A stretch of DNA of 11,788 nucleotides from Methanobacteriota archaeon. GTDB lineage: Archaea; Halobacteriota; Methanosarcinia; Methanosarcinales; Methanoperedenaceae. Shown here piece after piece: positions 1 to 7,026 of the stretch. Position 1 is the first letter of the stretch; each line of letters starts with the position of its first letter. Where the stretch lies: contig JAHIHJ010000174.1 of NCBI GenBank assembly GCA_018899795.1, positions 1 through 11,788 on the forward strand, given 5' to 3'. The translations under genes and the position numbers were made by a program. The notes beneath the pieces are model-generated. The model had not been told where the DNA came from. It did not search any database and was given only the letters and a program-made list of their open reading frames with translations.

Positions 1-50
1 CTGCCTTCTCTTAAAATAAAGATTGGCTGTCCTCCTAATTGTCCTGCCAT
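1..50 (-). CDS. Second thermosome (group II chaperonin) subunit, N-terminal 16 codons only
   Basis: This is the first part of a gene that runs off the left edge. Read on the minus strand from the ATG at 50, it encodes [16 protein letters not shown], which matches the start of the complete thermosome gene in this window ([16 protein letters not shown]) at 12 of 16 positions. The start is preceded by a perfect GGAGGT Shine-Dalgarno (56-61) five bases upstream, inside an ACGGAGGT block shared with the other chaperonin gene. Thermosome subunits form two-ring ATP-driven folding chambers in the cytoplasm, and archaea often carry two or three paralogous subunits. The remaining roughly 520 codons are outside the window, so I cannot say whether the gene is intact or which paralog letter applies. 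The N-terminal match, start context and promoter together make the call fairly safe despite its shortness. Confidence 0.82.
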   Translation of the reverse strand, partial: MAGQLGGQPIFILREG

Positions 51-122
51 AAATAACCTCCGTTAAAATTTTATCTTGATTTCAATATTATGTACAAATA
101 ACGCTTGTATGGGTCAATCCCA

Positions 123-150
123 ATGTTTGTGGTTCTATATAAGATTTGCC
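123..150 (-). promoter_or_regulatory. Promoter of the left-edge thermosome gene, with shared downstream element
   Basis: On the minus strand this reads as an A-rich BRE-like stretch, then TTATATA (136-142), followed directly by GAACCACAAACAT (123-135). A start site about 25 bases past the TATA box would fall near 113, giving a 5' leader of about 60 nt before the ATG at 50. The same arrangement of TATA box plus identical 13-base element occurs upstream of the complete thermosome gene (2260-2281). The TATA assignment rests on sequence alone. The 13-base identity is seen directly, but its role as an operator is inferred. Confidence 0.6.
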
Positions 151-233
151 CTAATATATATTAATAATATTTACTGAATATAATTTTTAATAAGTTAGCT
201 TAATACCTAAAAATTTTATAACTGTTAATTACA

Positions 234-248
234 AAAACCTTATAATCT
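234..248 (+). promoter_or_regulatory. Probable tRNA-Cys promoter (BRE/TATA)
   Basis: An A-rich stretch (234-238) followed by TTATAATCT (240-248) resembles an archaeal BRE/TATA pair. Its centre is about 28 bases upstream of the first tRNA base at 272, the expected spacing for a transcript beginning at or just before the mature 5' end. The region 51-271 otherwise holds no gene. It contains the divergent leftward chaperonin promoter and AT-rich DNA, so TTATA-like strings are common by chance and the call is moderate. Confidence 0.5.
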
Positions 249-271
249 ATAATGTGTATGTAGCCTCTCGC

Positions 272-343
272 GCCAAGGTGGCGGAACGGCCACGCAATCG
301 CCTGCAGAGCGATTCCAATCCGGTTCGACTCCGGACCTTGGCT
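272..343 (+). tRNA. tRNA-Cys (anticodon GCA)
   Basis: A full cloverleaf can be drawn by eye. The acceptor stem GCCAAGG (272-278) pairs with CCTTGGC (336-342). The anticodon stem ATCGC (297-301) pairs with GCGAT (309-313) around the loop CTGCAGA, with anticodon GCA at 304-306. The T arm is TCCGG/CCGGA with loop TTCGACT. The discriminator base at 343 is T, the usual identity element of tRNA-Cys. CCA is not encoded, so it would be added after transcription, and no intron is visible. The gene lies on the opposite strand to everything else in the window, between the two thermosome genes. T-rich tracts follow immediately and could end the transcript. Confidence 0.97.
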
Positions 344-365
344 TATTTTTCAAATCAGATTTTTT
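344..365 (+). terminator. Oligo-T terminator tracts after tRNA-Cys
   Basis: Two T runs (346-350 and 360-365) follow directly after the tRNA on its coding strand. Archaeal RNA polymerase commonly stops at such T-rich tracts without needing a hairpin. The role is inferred from position and composition only. A further run of seven Ts at 503-509 could act as a backup. Confidence 0.5.
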
Positions 366-476
366 CCACTGACAGTGGATGCTGAGAAAAAAGGACTGCC
401 ATATGCCGGTGTTCTGGGAATTCTCGTTGTTATTAGAGCTGCCGTGTATTTCAGAAGGAGATCCGGTAGTTCCTGA
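345..476 (+). pseudogene. Possible remnant of a membrane-anchored protein C-terminus
   Basis: This frame has no credible start codon and is open from the end of the tRNA to a TGA at 474-476. Its last part (393-473) reads GLPYAGVLGILVVIRAAVYF followed by RRRSGSS: about 17 mostly hydrophobic residues, then an arginine cluster and a short tail. That is the usual look of a C-terminal membrane anchor with a cytoplasmic positive stop-transfer segment. The codons look like those of genuine genes in the window. I do not recognise the family, and no PGF- or PEF-type sorting motif is visible. It could be the tail of a gene cut off next to the tRNA, or a chance open frame in a 243-base spacer. The overlapping reading frame from 379 gives a less protein-like product and collides with the chaperonin gene. 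Confidence 0.25.
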
Positions 477-522
477 TAATATTTTTAATTTAAACTTGTG
501 CCTTTTTTTCTTGTTTCATTTA

Positions 523-573
523 TTGACACAGATTAAGGAAAAATCCGCGTTAATCGGTGTCAATCTGTGTCAA
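523..573. repeat. 10-bp tandem repeat with inverted copy (intergenic hairpin)
   Basis: Three head-to-tail 10-base units with consensus AATCnGyGTy lie at 542-551 (AATCCGCGTT), 552-561 (AATCGGTGTC) and 562-571 (AATCTGTGTC). An exact inverted copy of the last unit, GACACAGATT, is at 525-534. Extended by two bases, this makes a perfect 12-bp inverted repeat (523-534 with 562-573) around a 27-base loop. It sits just beyond the 3' end of the thermosome gene and after its T tract. It resembles the short AATCTGTGTC-type repeats I recall from many environmental genomes, but that comparison is from memory. Confidence 0.8.
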
Positions 574-586
574 AAAAGAATAGAAC
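571..586 (-). terminator. T-rich terminator of the thermosome gene
   Basis: Directly after the thermosome TAG the minus strand reads GTTCTATTCTTTTTTG, ending in a run of six Ts (572-577). It is followed by the 12-bp inverted repeat at 523-573. An oligo-T tract here is a plausible archaeal terminator. The hairpin lies downstream of the T run rather than before it, so this is not the bacterial intrinsic arrangement. Confidence 0.5.
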
Positions 587-2203
587 CTAATCAAGGTCAG
601 ACATATCTGGCTTTTTCTTTGGTCTTGCATCTTTTGCAGATGATATTACATCATCAATGCGAAGTATCAATGACGCGGCTTCTGTCGCTGACGCTATCGC
701 CTGGGTCTTCACACGAAGGGGTTCTATGACGCCTATCTCCAGCATATCAACGGGTTTGCCCTCATACACATCAAGACCAGCGTATTTGTTCCCTTTCTCA
801 TGCTGGGTTCGAAGCGCTACGATCATATCGATGGCATCAAGCCCTGCATTCTCAGCAAGTGTCTTGGGGATTATCTCCATCGCGGCTGCGAATCTGGTCA
901 CTGCGAGCTGTTCCCTTCCTGACAGGGTGGAAGCATACTCACGAAGCTTCAATGACAGTTCCATCTCAGGCGAACCTCCGCCCGCTACCAGCCTGCCATC
1001 CTCGATCGTCACGCCTACCACGCGAAGAGCGTCATGCACCGCCCTGGAAAGGCTCATCACAACATGCTCAGTTCCTCCGCGCAGTAATATGGAATAAGTA
1101 TCCGGATTCTTGCACTCGGTAATGAATATCATCTCACCGTTCCCGACCATTTTCTCCTCAACAAGCCCTGCATGTCCCAGGGTATCCGGGGTTATCTCAT
1201 CAAGGCTTGTGATGATCTTTCCGCCTGTCGCTCTTGATAACTTCAGAAGGTCGTTCTTCTTAACCCTGTGAGTGACAAAAATACCGGCTTTTGCAAGGAA
1301 ATATCTCGCAACATCGTCCACTCCTTTCTGGCAGAACACAGCATTTGCGCCGCTTTTTATTACTTTATCAGCAGCATTCCGTATCTGCTTTTCTTCCTGT
1401 TCAAGGAACGAACGCGTCTGTCCTATCGCGTCTATGGAGATCTCAGACTTTGTTTCTATCTTTCTGACCTCTATCGGTGTTGCAAGAATCGCGATCTTTG
1501 CATTCTCTATCCTCACCGGCATGCTCTGGTGGGTTTTTGTCTTATCAAGGACAATGCCTGAGATAAGTTCGCTGTCCTCAACACTGCCCTCGCCGCGTCT
1601 TTCAATAGATATATCCTTGATATTCACGGTCATCTTGCCGTTTTCTTTCCGGGCTACAGACTTCACAGCGCTTACCACGAGGTTTGAAAGTTTCTCTCTT
1701 GAGAATTCGACCCCTTTTCCAGTGAGCGCTGTCTGGGCTATTTTATGAAGATGCTTATCCGTGGCAGCCACTGCGATATCTGATAATATTTCTTTAGACT
1801 TTTGCGCTGCCATACCATATCCAGAGACAATGGTTGTTGGGTGAATTCCCAGTTCCATCAATTCCTGGGCGCCTTTTAGAAGCTCACCAGTCAGCACAGC
1901 GGCTGTTGTTGTGCCGTCCCCGACCTCGTCGTCCTGGGTCTTTGCAACGTTCGCAACTATTTTGGCTGCAGGATGTTTGATGGACATTTCATCAAGAATT
2001 GTTGCGCCATCATTGGTTATCGTAACTAGCCCCGCCGGGTCTGTAAGCATTTTGTCCATGCCCCTTGGACCGAGGGTCGTCCTTACAGCTTCCGCAACTG
2101 CCCGCGCAGCCATGATGTTCGAGCGTTTTGCTTCTTCTCCGCGACTCCGTTCTGTTCCCTGTTTTAAGATAAATATAGGCTGTCCGCCCATCTGACCTGT
2201 CAT
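587..2203 (-). CDS. ths: Thermosome subunit (group II chaperonin), complete
   Basis: This 538-residue protein is a full-length archaeal chaperonin subunit. It assembles into a double ring that encloses and folds cytoplasmic proteins using ATP. Visible landmarks are the nucleotide-binding [10 protein letters not shown] (44-53), TNDGATIL (63-70), the GDGTT motif (95-99), the apical domain with the helical lid region (about 245-285), SRAVHDAL with the likely catalytic Asp391, and [10 protein letters not shown] (406-414) in the returning equatorial domain. The C-terminus ends in lysines and a short acidic MSDLD; the Gly-Met-rich tail common in thermosomes is absent. The ATG at 2203 has GGAGGT five bases upstream (2209-2214), and the N-terminus matches the left-edge paralog. 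The gene is transcribed separately from the ribosomal cluster: a strong terminator follows secY and a TATA box lies near 2273-2281. I cannot assign it as alpha, beta or gamma. Confidence 0.97.
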   Translation of the reverse strand: MTGQMGGQPIFILKQGTERSRGEEAKRSNIMAARAVAEAVRTTLGPRGMDKMLTDPAGLVTITNDGATILDEMSIKHPAAKIVANVAKTQDDEVGDGTTTAAVLTGELLKGAQELMELGIHPTTIVSGYGMAAQKSKEILSDIAVAATDKHLHKIAQTALTGKGVEFSREKLSNLVVSAVKSVARKENGKMTVNIKDISIERRGEGSVEDSELISGIVLDKTKTHQSMPVRIENAKIAILATPIEVRKIETKSEISIDAIGQTRSFLEQEEKQIRNAADKVIKSGANAVFCQKGVDDVARYFLAKAGIFVTHRVKKNDLLKLSRATGGKIITSLDEITPDTLGHAGLVEEKMVGNGEMIFITECKNPDTYSILLRGGTEHVVMSLSRAVHDALRVVGVTIEDGRLVAGGGSPEMELSLKLREYASTLSGREQLAVTRFAAAMEIIPKTLAENAGLDAIDMIVALRTQHEKGNKYAGLDVYEGKPVDMLEIGVIEPLRVKTQAIASATEAASLILRIDDVISSAKDARPKKKPDMSDLD

Positions 2204-2259
2204 AAATTACCTCCGTATAAGCTTAAATGCAATTACGTATTCGCTTTTTTTGTTGTTTC

Positions 2260-2290
2260 ATGTTTGTGGTTCGATAAAAAGCTTTCGCTC
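2260..2290 (-). promoter_or_regulatory. Thermosome promoter with element shared by the paralog
   Basis: On the minus strand this reads CGAAAGCTTTTTATC and then GAACCACAAACAT (2260-2272). CGAAA is a good BRE, and CTTTTTATC (2273-2281) is the TATA box. A start about 25 bases downstream would lie near 2251, giving a leader of about 48 nt with its Shine-Dalgarno at 2209-2214. The 13-base element is identical to that at 123-135 in front of the other thermosome gene and sits in the same place relative to the TATA box. The 168-base gap 2204-2371 holds this promoter and the secY terminator, and I see nothing else in it. Confidence 0.65.
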
Positions 2291-2346
2291 ACCATTGGGT
2301 GTAAAATAAATTGGTATAGAGAAAAACAACGAACTAATGCGAACTC

Positions 2347-2394
2347 AATAAAAAAAAATAGAAGCTTCTTCTCATTCCTTTCCGAAGAAGCTTC
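2347..2394 (-). terminator. Hairpin plus T-run terminator at the end of the ribosomal/secY operon
   Basis: A perfect 11-bp inverted repeat, GAAGCTTCTTC (2361-2371) with GAAGAAGCTTC (2384-2394), surrounds a 12-base loop that contains the secY stop codon. On the minus strand it is followed at once by TA, nine Ts (2350-2358) and ATT. This has the form of a bacterial intrinsic terminator, with the upstream arm inside the last codons of secY. It separates the ribosomal operon from the thermosome gene. Confidence 0.78.
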
Positions 2395-3856
2395 TCATCA
2401 TTGGATGCATTTCCATCATCTGCTGGCTTGCAATATCCTCGTACAGCCTGTACATGATGCTCACGGTCAGCAGCAATCCTGTCCCACCCGCCCCACCGAT
2501 CGTACCCATAAGGCTTGCGAGAAGTGTGAGGAATCCAATGAACGCCCCACCGATGATCGTCACCTTGGGGATATACCGCTGCATAACCCGTTCCAGTGTC
2601 CCGCTGCTTCGCCTGTAGCCAGGTATCTGCATACCTGACTTCTGTATCTTTTCAGCCACGTTCTTTGCCCCCATCCCGGTCGTCTCGATCCAGAAGAGAG
2701 CGAAAATAATACCTCCTCCTATGAGCATGACAGCGTCTGTCATTATATGCAGCACTATCTGCCAGACAGCAGGCGGCACTGCTTCCACGCTGGTGAACTG
2801 TGATGCAACAAGAGAGGGTATCCAATCATGGGGACTATTGATAGGAGCGAGATAATACATAGGTCCGCTAACAGGGATCCCCTGTTTGAATTCTCCCATT
2901 ATCGTAATGCCTTTACTTGAAAGAAGAAGTCCCATCATCTGAATATTTGCCTGCAGCGCCCTCACAAGGATCATGGGAAGAACGCTTGCATAGATAAGCT
3001 TCACCGGGAAGCGCCCGCGCGCGCCGCGCACAGCAGCGTGAGCCAGCGGTATCTCAATGCGCGTGCTTTCCACGAACACCACCATCAGATAGATTACAAC
3101 TGTACTTATGAGAGCAAGAATCCCGCCCTGGATAAGCATATACTGCATCCCTGCTGGCGTCATGAGATAATCAACTGAAATGGTCGACGACGGCCCTGCA
3201 AAGAATATCCATTTGGGGATAAGTCCTATCGGGAGCCCGGTAGTATCGGGTTTCCAGTTAAAGATGCCTGTAACTATCTGCTGGGAAACGCCAGCTATAA
3301 TGAACAATCCCACGCCAGAGCCAATACCCCATTTAGAAACGATCTCATCCATATAAAGGATAAGGGTGCCTCCGATGCATATCTGGATGAACAGCAATAT
3401 TGTAATATAACTTGCCGGAACGCCAAGAATCGCAGCAAGTCCTTCATCCGGGAGCATGTAACCTCCTAGTATTTGTGGCAGCGCTTCCAGAGCTATCATC
3501 ACGAATACCATGAGTTTCTGCAGTCCCTGGAAAATAGCCTGCTGATGGGGATCGGTCAGGTCCATCTTGATAACGCCTGCTCCAACGAGCAGCTGAAGCA
3601 CTATAGATGCAGTGACTATTGGTCCTATACCAAGCACCATGAGTGAACCTGATGCACCGGCAAAGAATGCACGGTACATTTCAAACAGGTCAATGGAGTT
3701 TTCATCAAGCCCGAACAGGGGAATGTTCGCCAGTGCAAAATACAGCACAAGGATGCCAAGCGTCCATCCCAGTTTTTTCTTGAAATGGACGTGACCTTCG
3801 GGGCGTTTTACTGCAGGCAATCGATTCAATAGGGGTGCGAGACTTTCAAAAGTCAT
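2372..3856 (-). CDS. secY: Preprotein translocase subunit SecY (Sec61 alpha)
   Basis: SecY forms the membrane pore through which the ribosome-bound Sec system exports or inserts proteins, together with SecE and Sec-beta. The 494-residue product has the archaeal length and about ten hydrophobic segments, starting with residues 28-47. Recognisable parts are the plug/TM2 region (about 55-92, including GPIVTASIVLQLL), GLQKLMVFVMIALEALPQIL (111-130), the cytosolic RGARGRFPVKL loop (277-287) and PGYRRS (412-417), both typical ribosome/SRP-receptor-facing loops, and a short C-terminal cytosolic tail. The ATG at 3856 is five bases past the uL15 stop. Its Shine-Dalgarno is weak (a GAG only), so translation may depend on coupling to uL15. 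SecY is the usual last member of the spc cluster. Here it is followed by a terminator and a chaperonin instead of the adenylate kinase often found next in archaea. Confidence 0.98.
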   Translation of the reverse strand: MTFESLAPLLNRLPAVKRPEGHVHFKKKLGWTLGILVLYFALANIPLFGLDENSIDLFEMYRAFFAGASGSLMVLGIGPIVTASIVLQLLVGAGVIKMDLTDPHQQAIFQGLQKLMVFVMIALEALPQILGGYMLPDEGLAAILGVPASYITILLFIQICIGGTLILYMDEIVSKWGIGSGVGLFIIAGVSQQIVTGIFNWKPDTTGLPIGLIPKWIFFAGPSSTISVDYLMTPAGMQYMLIQGGILALISTVVIYLMVVFVESTRIEIPLAHAAVRGARGRFPVKLIYASVLPMILVRALQANIQMMGLLLSSKGITIMGEFKQGIPVSGPMYYLAPINSPHDWIPSLVASQFTSVEAVPPAVWQIVLHIMTDAVMLIGGGIIFALFWIETTGMGAKNVAEKIQKSGMQIPGYRRSSGTLERVMQRYIPKVTIIGGAFIGFLTLLASLMGTIGGAGGTGLLLTVSIMYRLYEDIASQQMMEMHPMMRSFFGKE

Positions 3857-3861
3857 ATTCT

Positions 3862-4311
3862 TTACTCAGTGGTTGTCTTTTCAGATAACACTATCGCATT
3901 TCCCTTTGCTTCCTCGATCTTCTGTTTTGCAACAGAGGAAAACTCCTCAGCGGTAATGAAAAGTGATTTTGTAACTTTCCCGCTTCCAAGCACTTTCTCG
4001 ATCCCGATGTTAGCAAGGTTAATATGATAGCTATTTCCCTTTTTCTCAGCAAGCCCTTCTGATGAAAGCTGTTCAATCGCTTCATCAAGTTCGCCGATAT
4101 TAACAATGACTTTATCGCCCGCGACACTCTGGGGTCTCTTGAAACCGTGTTTTCCAAAGAGCAAGCCCCGCTGCATCGACCTTACGAAGTGATGCTTGCA
4201 TGTGCCTGCATTCCCGCGTCCGCCCCGGCTTCCTCCGCCACGCCTGTTCTTGTGCGTGCCGCCGCCGAATGTTCTCCTTCCGCGGAATTTCTTTGTTTTT
4301 TGTTTGGTCAT
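3862..4311 (-). CDS. rplO: Large-subunit ribosomal protein uL15
   Basis: uL15 is a 50S assembly protein that threads a basic extension through 23S rRNA. The 149-residue product begins with a Gly/Arg/Lys-rich arm (about residues 7-58), including [20 protein letters not shown] and [10 protein letters not shown], which is characteristic of the archaeal/eukaryotic form. A compact alpha/beta domain follows (about 65-145), with the conserved [11 protein letters not shown] stretch. The ATG at 4311 follows the uL30 stop by five bases, and the last codons of uL30 together with its stop supply the Shine-Dalgarno (GAGGTAA). Position between uL30 and secY is the standard spc order. The C-terminus is short and polar (SEKTTTE), with nothing unusual. 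Confidence 0.97.
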   Translation of the reverse strand: MTKQKTKKFRGRRTFGGGTHKNRRGGGSRGGRGNAGTCKHHFVRSMQRGLLFGKHGFKRPQSVAGDKVIVNIGELDEAIEQLSSEGLAEKKGNSYHINLANIGIEKVLGSGKVTKSLFITAEEFSSVAKQKIEEAKGNAIVLSEKTTTE

Positions 4312-4316
4312 AATAA

Positions 4317-4778
4317 TTACCTCATCTTGTTAATCAGGAAATTTATTTCAGCTCCGTGGTTTCCCAGGTCTCCGCCTTCAATGAAACTTCGCTTTGTGCC
4401 GCGCAAGCCTTTTCTTGCCGGATGCAGCCTGAAAACCGGTTTAAGTTTCGGAACGTCTGTCACTGATGCTGTTCCTTCGCATATCGCTTTTGCCAGTTCA
4501 TCGATAGATGTGAATTTTGTGTTCTTCTTCAGGTATTCTTCTGTCAGGGCTTCTCTACCTTCCAGTTTGCCCCTGTTCTTCAATATCAATGCAAGAGTTT
4601 CCGTATTTATGGTACCGTATGCGACATAATCCTTGGCTTTGCGCATCATGCCCTGATAATGGGGGGTATCGGGGATCAGCACACAATGGTTTATCCTGTC
4701 AAGGTTAAGCATTTCAAGAGTATCCTTGATATCCTGTCTTGTTTTTACCCCTCCCCTGAGTCTGACTACTGCGTACAT
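4317..4778 (-). CDS. rpmD: Large-subunit ribosomal protein uL30
   Basis: This 153-residue protein is the long archaeal/eukaryotic form of uL30; bacterial versions are about 60 residues. The N-terminal ferredoxin-like core begins [20 protein letters not shown] and continues through [13 protein letters not shown]. The archaeal C-terminal extension contains [17 protein letters not shown] and ends with [19 protein letters not shown]. The ATG at 4778 directly abuts the uS5 stop codon (TAA then ATG, no spacer), and an AAGGTGAA Shine-Dalgarno lies in the last uS5 codons. This implies strong translational coupling to uS5. Confidence 0.97.
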   Translation of the reverse strand: MYAVVRLRGGVKTRQDIKDTLEMLNLDRINHCVLIPDTPHYQGMMRKAKDYVAYGTINTETLALILKNRGKLEGREALTEEYLKKNTKFTSIDELAKAICEGTASVTDVPKLKPVFRLHPARKGLRGTKRSFIEGGDLGNHGAEINFLINKMR

Positions 4779-5402
<624 letters not shown>

Positions 5403-5403
5403 A

Positions 5404-5925
5404 TTATTCACCTGAACTCGCCTGGATCTTCTTCTTTGCAGATCCAAATTGCGCTGATATGTCTGATTTCTTGAGTTTGTCTATGTGTTTCCCGGCAATT
5501 CTTTCATCATCAGGAAAGACCTCTGGATTATGAGGTATCTCAAGACCTGAATCTACTGCACCCTTCAGGGCTGCAAATACCCGTCCGCCTTTGGTCGCAT
5601 GGTATAAACCCATGTCGAGTATAGCTTCAGTCTGCCCGATCTTCTTCGCCCGGTACCCGAGCAGTAATCCTGCAAGGTATGCAGATGGAAGATTCCCTGT
5701 GCTTGCGGTATATCCAAATTGCTTCAATTCGGCGGTATTAGCGGAAATAAGTGTCTTATCGCCGTCGTCTGAAGGCACGACCAGTTGTACGTTCATATGT
5801 TTAACGCTTTTCCGTACTACAAGCCTTGGCTTCCTCGAAAAGAGAAGCTGCTTACGTGCCCTGTAATCAGTTTTACCAGTTCTTACCCGTCTCAACTTGA
5901 CCTTGTATCTTGCTCCTGTCGCCAT
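5404..5925 (-). CDS. rplR: Large-subunit ribosomal protein uL18
   Basis: uL18 binds 5S rRNA with uL5 and anchors it in the central protuberance of the 50S subunit. The 173-residue product is the longer archaeal/eukaryotic form. It has a basic N-terminus ([20 protein letters not shown], 6-25), then [19 protein letters not shown] (31-49), the [12 protein letters not shown] and [14 protein letters not shown] core, and a C-terminal region with [21 protein letters not shown] (127-147) that is typical of archaeal uL18. The ATG at 5925 has a full GGAGGT Shine-Dalgarno and starts one base beyond the eL19 stop. uS5 begins one base after its own stop. Confidence 0.97.
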   Translation of the reverse strand: MATGARYKVKLRRVRTGKTDYRARKQLLFSRKPRLVVRKSVKHMNVQLVVPSDDGDKTLISANTAELKQFGYTASTGNLPSAYLAGLLLGYRAKKIGQTEAILDMGLYHATKGGRVFAALKGAVDSGLEIPHNPEVFPDDERIAGKHIDKLKKSDISAQFGSAKKKIQASSGE

Positions 5926-5926
5926 G

Positions 5927-6379
5927 TTATACCTCCTTGCCTTTTATCAGTTCTATGTGAGATTTCAGGTGCGCCCTGCTCCTGTATTCTCCGCCCTTGG
6001 CTTTGAGGTACAGTTTCCTGTACATGGAAACATCAATGGACTTGTTATCCCGCAACTCGCATAGCAAACTGCGTAATGCGCGGATCTTCTTCATCCACTG
6101 TTCCTTCTTCGGTCTTCGCGCGCCCTTTGCACCGCTTCTTGAACCGTGCCCTTTCCTGTGTCCGTATCCGCGTGTCTCAGCGACCTTGCGGGCACGTCCA
6201 CGGCTGACTCCTCTGATAGCTCTTTTACCTACCTTTCCTTCTTCGATCAACTTACGAATATCCTCGCGAGTCAGGGCAGCGGATATATCCTTTGAAGCTT
6301 CCGGGTTCATCCATACCCTGTGAACTCCAATATCCATTACTTCTGATGCCAATCGTCTCTGGTTTGCAAGATCAGTCAT
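5927..6379 (-). CDS. rpl19e: Large-subunit ribosomal protein eL19
   Basis: eL19 is restricted to archaea and eukaryotes, where it bridges the subunits and binds 23S rRNA. The 150-residue product shows the family hallmarks: an N-terminal helix ([20 protein letters not shown], 4-23), [18 protein letters not shown] (31-48), a very basic segment [20 protein letters not shown] (73-92), and a long C-terminal helix (from about 93). The ATG at 6379 is preceded by GGAGGA and lies one base beyond the eL32 stop. Position between eL32 and uL18 is the normal archaeal order. Confidence 0.97.
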   Translation of the reverse strand: MTDLANQRRLASEVMDIGVHRVWMNPEASKDISAALTREDIRKLIEEGKVGKRAIRGVSRGRARKVAETRGYGHRKGHGSRSGAKGARRPKKEQWMKKIRALRSLLCELRDNKSIDVSMYRKLYLKAKGGEYRSRAHLKSHIELIKGKEV

Positions 6380-6380
6380 G

Positions 6381-7022
6381 TTATTCCTCCCTCTGTGCCG
6401 GGTTCAATATCTTAAGACCAAGTTCAACCGCTTTTTTCTCCATAAGGTAGCGCTTTCTTGCTCCTACGGTATGTGCGATCCTGCCTGCCATTCTTTCTAT
6501 GTCCAGGGATTCAAGTTCTTTCATGTTATTAATAACGACGTCTTCAAATCCGGAAGGATGAAGTCCCCTGACGAGAGCAGGACTGCCGAACCCTCTTTCA
6601 ACCCTGGGGCATTTTCCTTTCTGGCTGTACCTTGTCTTATTATGAATACCGTCAGGTTTTTTCCATTTGTCTTCAAGTTTCTTTTTCTTATGAGAATCTG
6701 TCTGCAGAAAGTGCGGCTTCTTGCTTTTCTGTTTCTTTCTTACATCAAGAAGTCTCTTTGTTTCATCATCGAGTTTTATCAGTATCTCAGGAGCTTCTAT
6801 GAACTCTGCAGTTTTTTCTTCTGCTTCCGGCTCGATCTCGCCTGCAGCGGTCTTGATCCTGTTAGCAAGTTTCTCTCCAATGCCTTTGATACCTGATATC
6901 TCATCTAGATCTGCTTTCTGTATTGATCCTATGGTCTCATAACCGGCATCATATAGTAATTTTGCCTTGGCTTTTCCGACCCCTTCAAGGGTCATGAGCT
7001 GTTTTATTGCATCTTCTTCCAT
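6381..7022 (-). CDS. rpl32e: Large-subunit ribosomal protein eL32 with N-terminal helix-hairpin-helix domain
   Basis: eL32 is an archaeal/eukaryotic 50S protein. This 213-residue product has three parts. The first is an N-terminal domain with two helix-hairpin-helix motifs ([20 protein letters not shown] at 12-31; [16 protein letters not shown] at 42-57). The second is an acidic linker (about 61-87). The third is the eL32 core (about 88-213), with [13 protein letters not shown] (119-131), [16 protein letters not shown] (144-159) and [16 protein letters not shown] (183-198). An HhH extension also occurs in some haloarchaeal eL32 proteins, so the architecture is known, though its role is not. 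The frame is open to 7130, but that start would overlap uL6 by more than 100 bases and add non-family sequence. The ATG at 7022, with GGTGA five bases upstream, is clearly better. Confidence 0.96.
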   Translation of the reverse strand: MEEDAIKQLMTLEGVGKAKAKLLYDAGYETIGSIQKADLDEISGIKGIGEKLANRIKTAAGEIEPEAEEKTAEFIEAPEILIKLDDETKRLLDVRKKQKSKKPHFLQTDSHKKKKLEDKWKKPDGIHNKTRYSQKGKCPRVERGFGSPALVRGLHPSGFEDVVINNMKELESLDIERMAGRIAHTVGARKRYLMEKKAVELGLKILNPAQREE

Positions 7023-7026
7023 GTTC

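Noticed and set aside
379..729. Plus-strand open frame of 116 codons after the tRNA
   Set aside because: It overlaps the conserved C-terminal coding region of the thermosome gene, has no clear Shine-Dalgarno, and its product resembles no family I know. A different frame in the same spacer looks more protein-like.
1272..1748. Plus-strand open frame of 158 codons inside the thermosome gene
   Set aside because: It is antisense to an intact, strongly conserved chaperonin gene. Its composition is what the reverse complement of that gene would give.
2264..2638. Plus-strand open frame spanning the thermosome promoter and the secY 3' end
   Set aside because: It runs antisense through the terminator hairpin and conserved secY codons and gives a low-complexity product.
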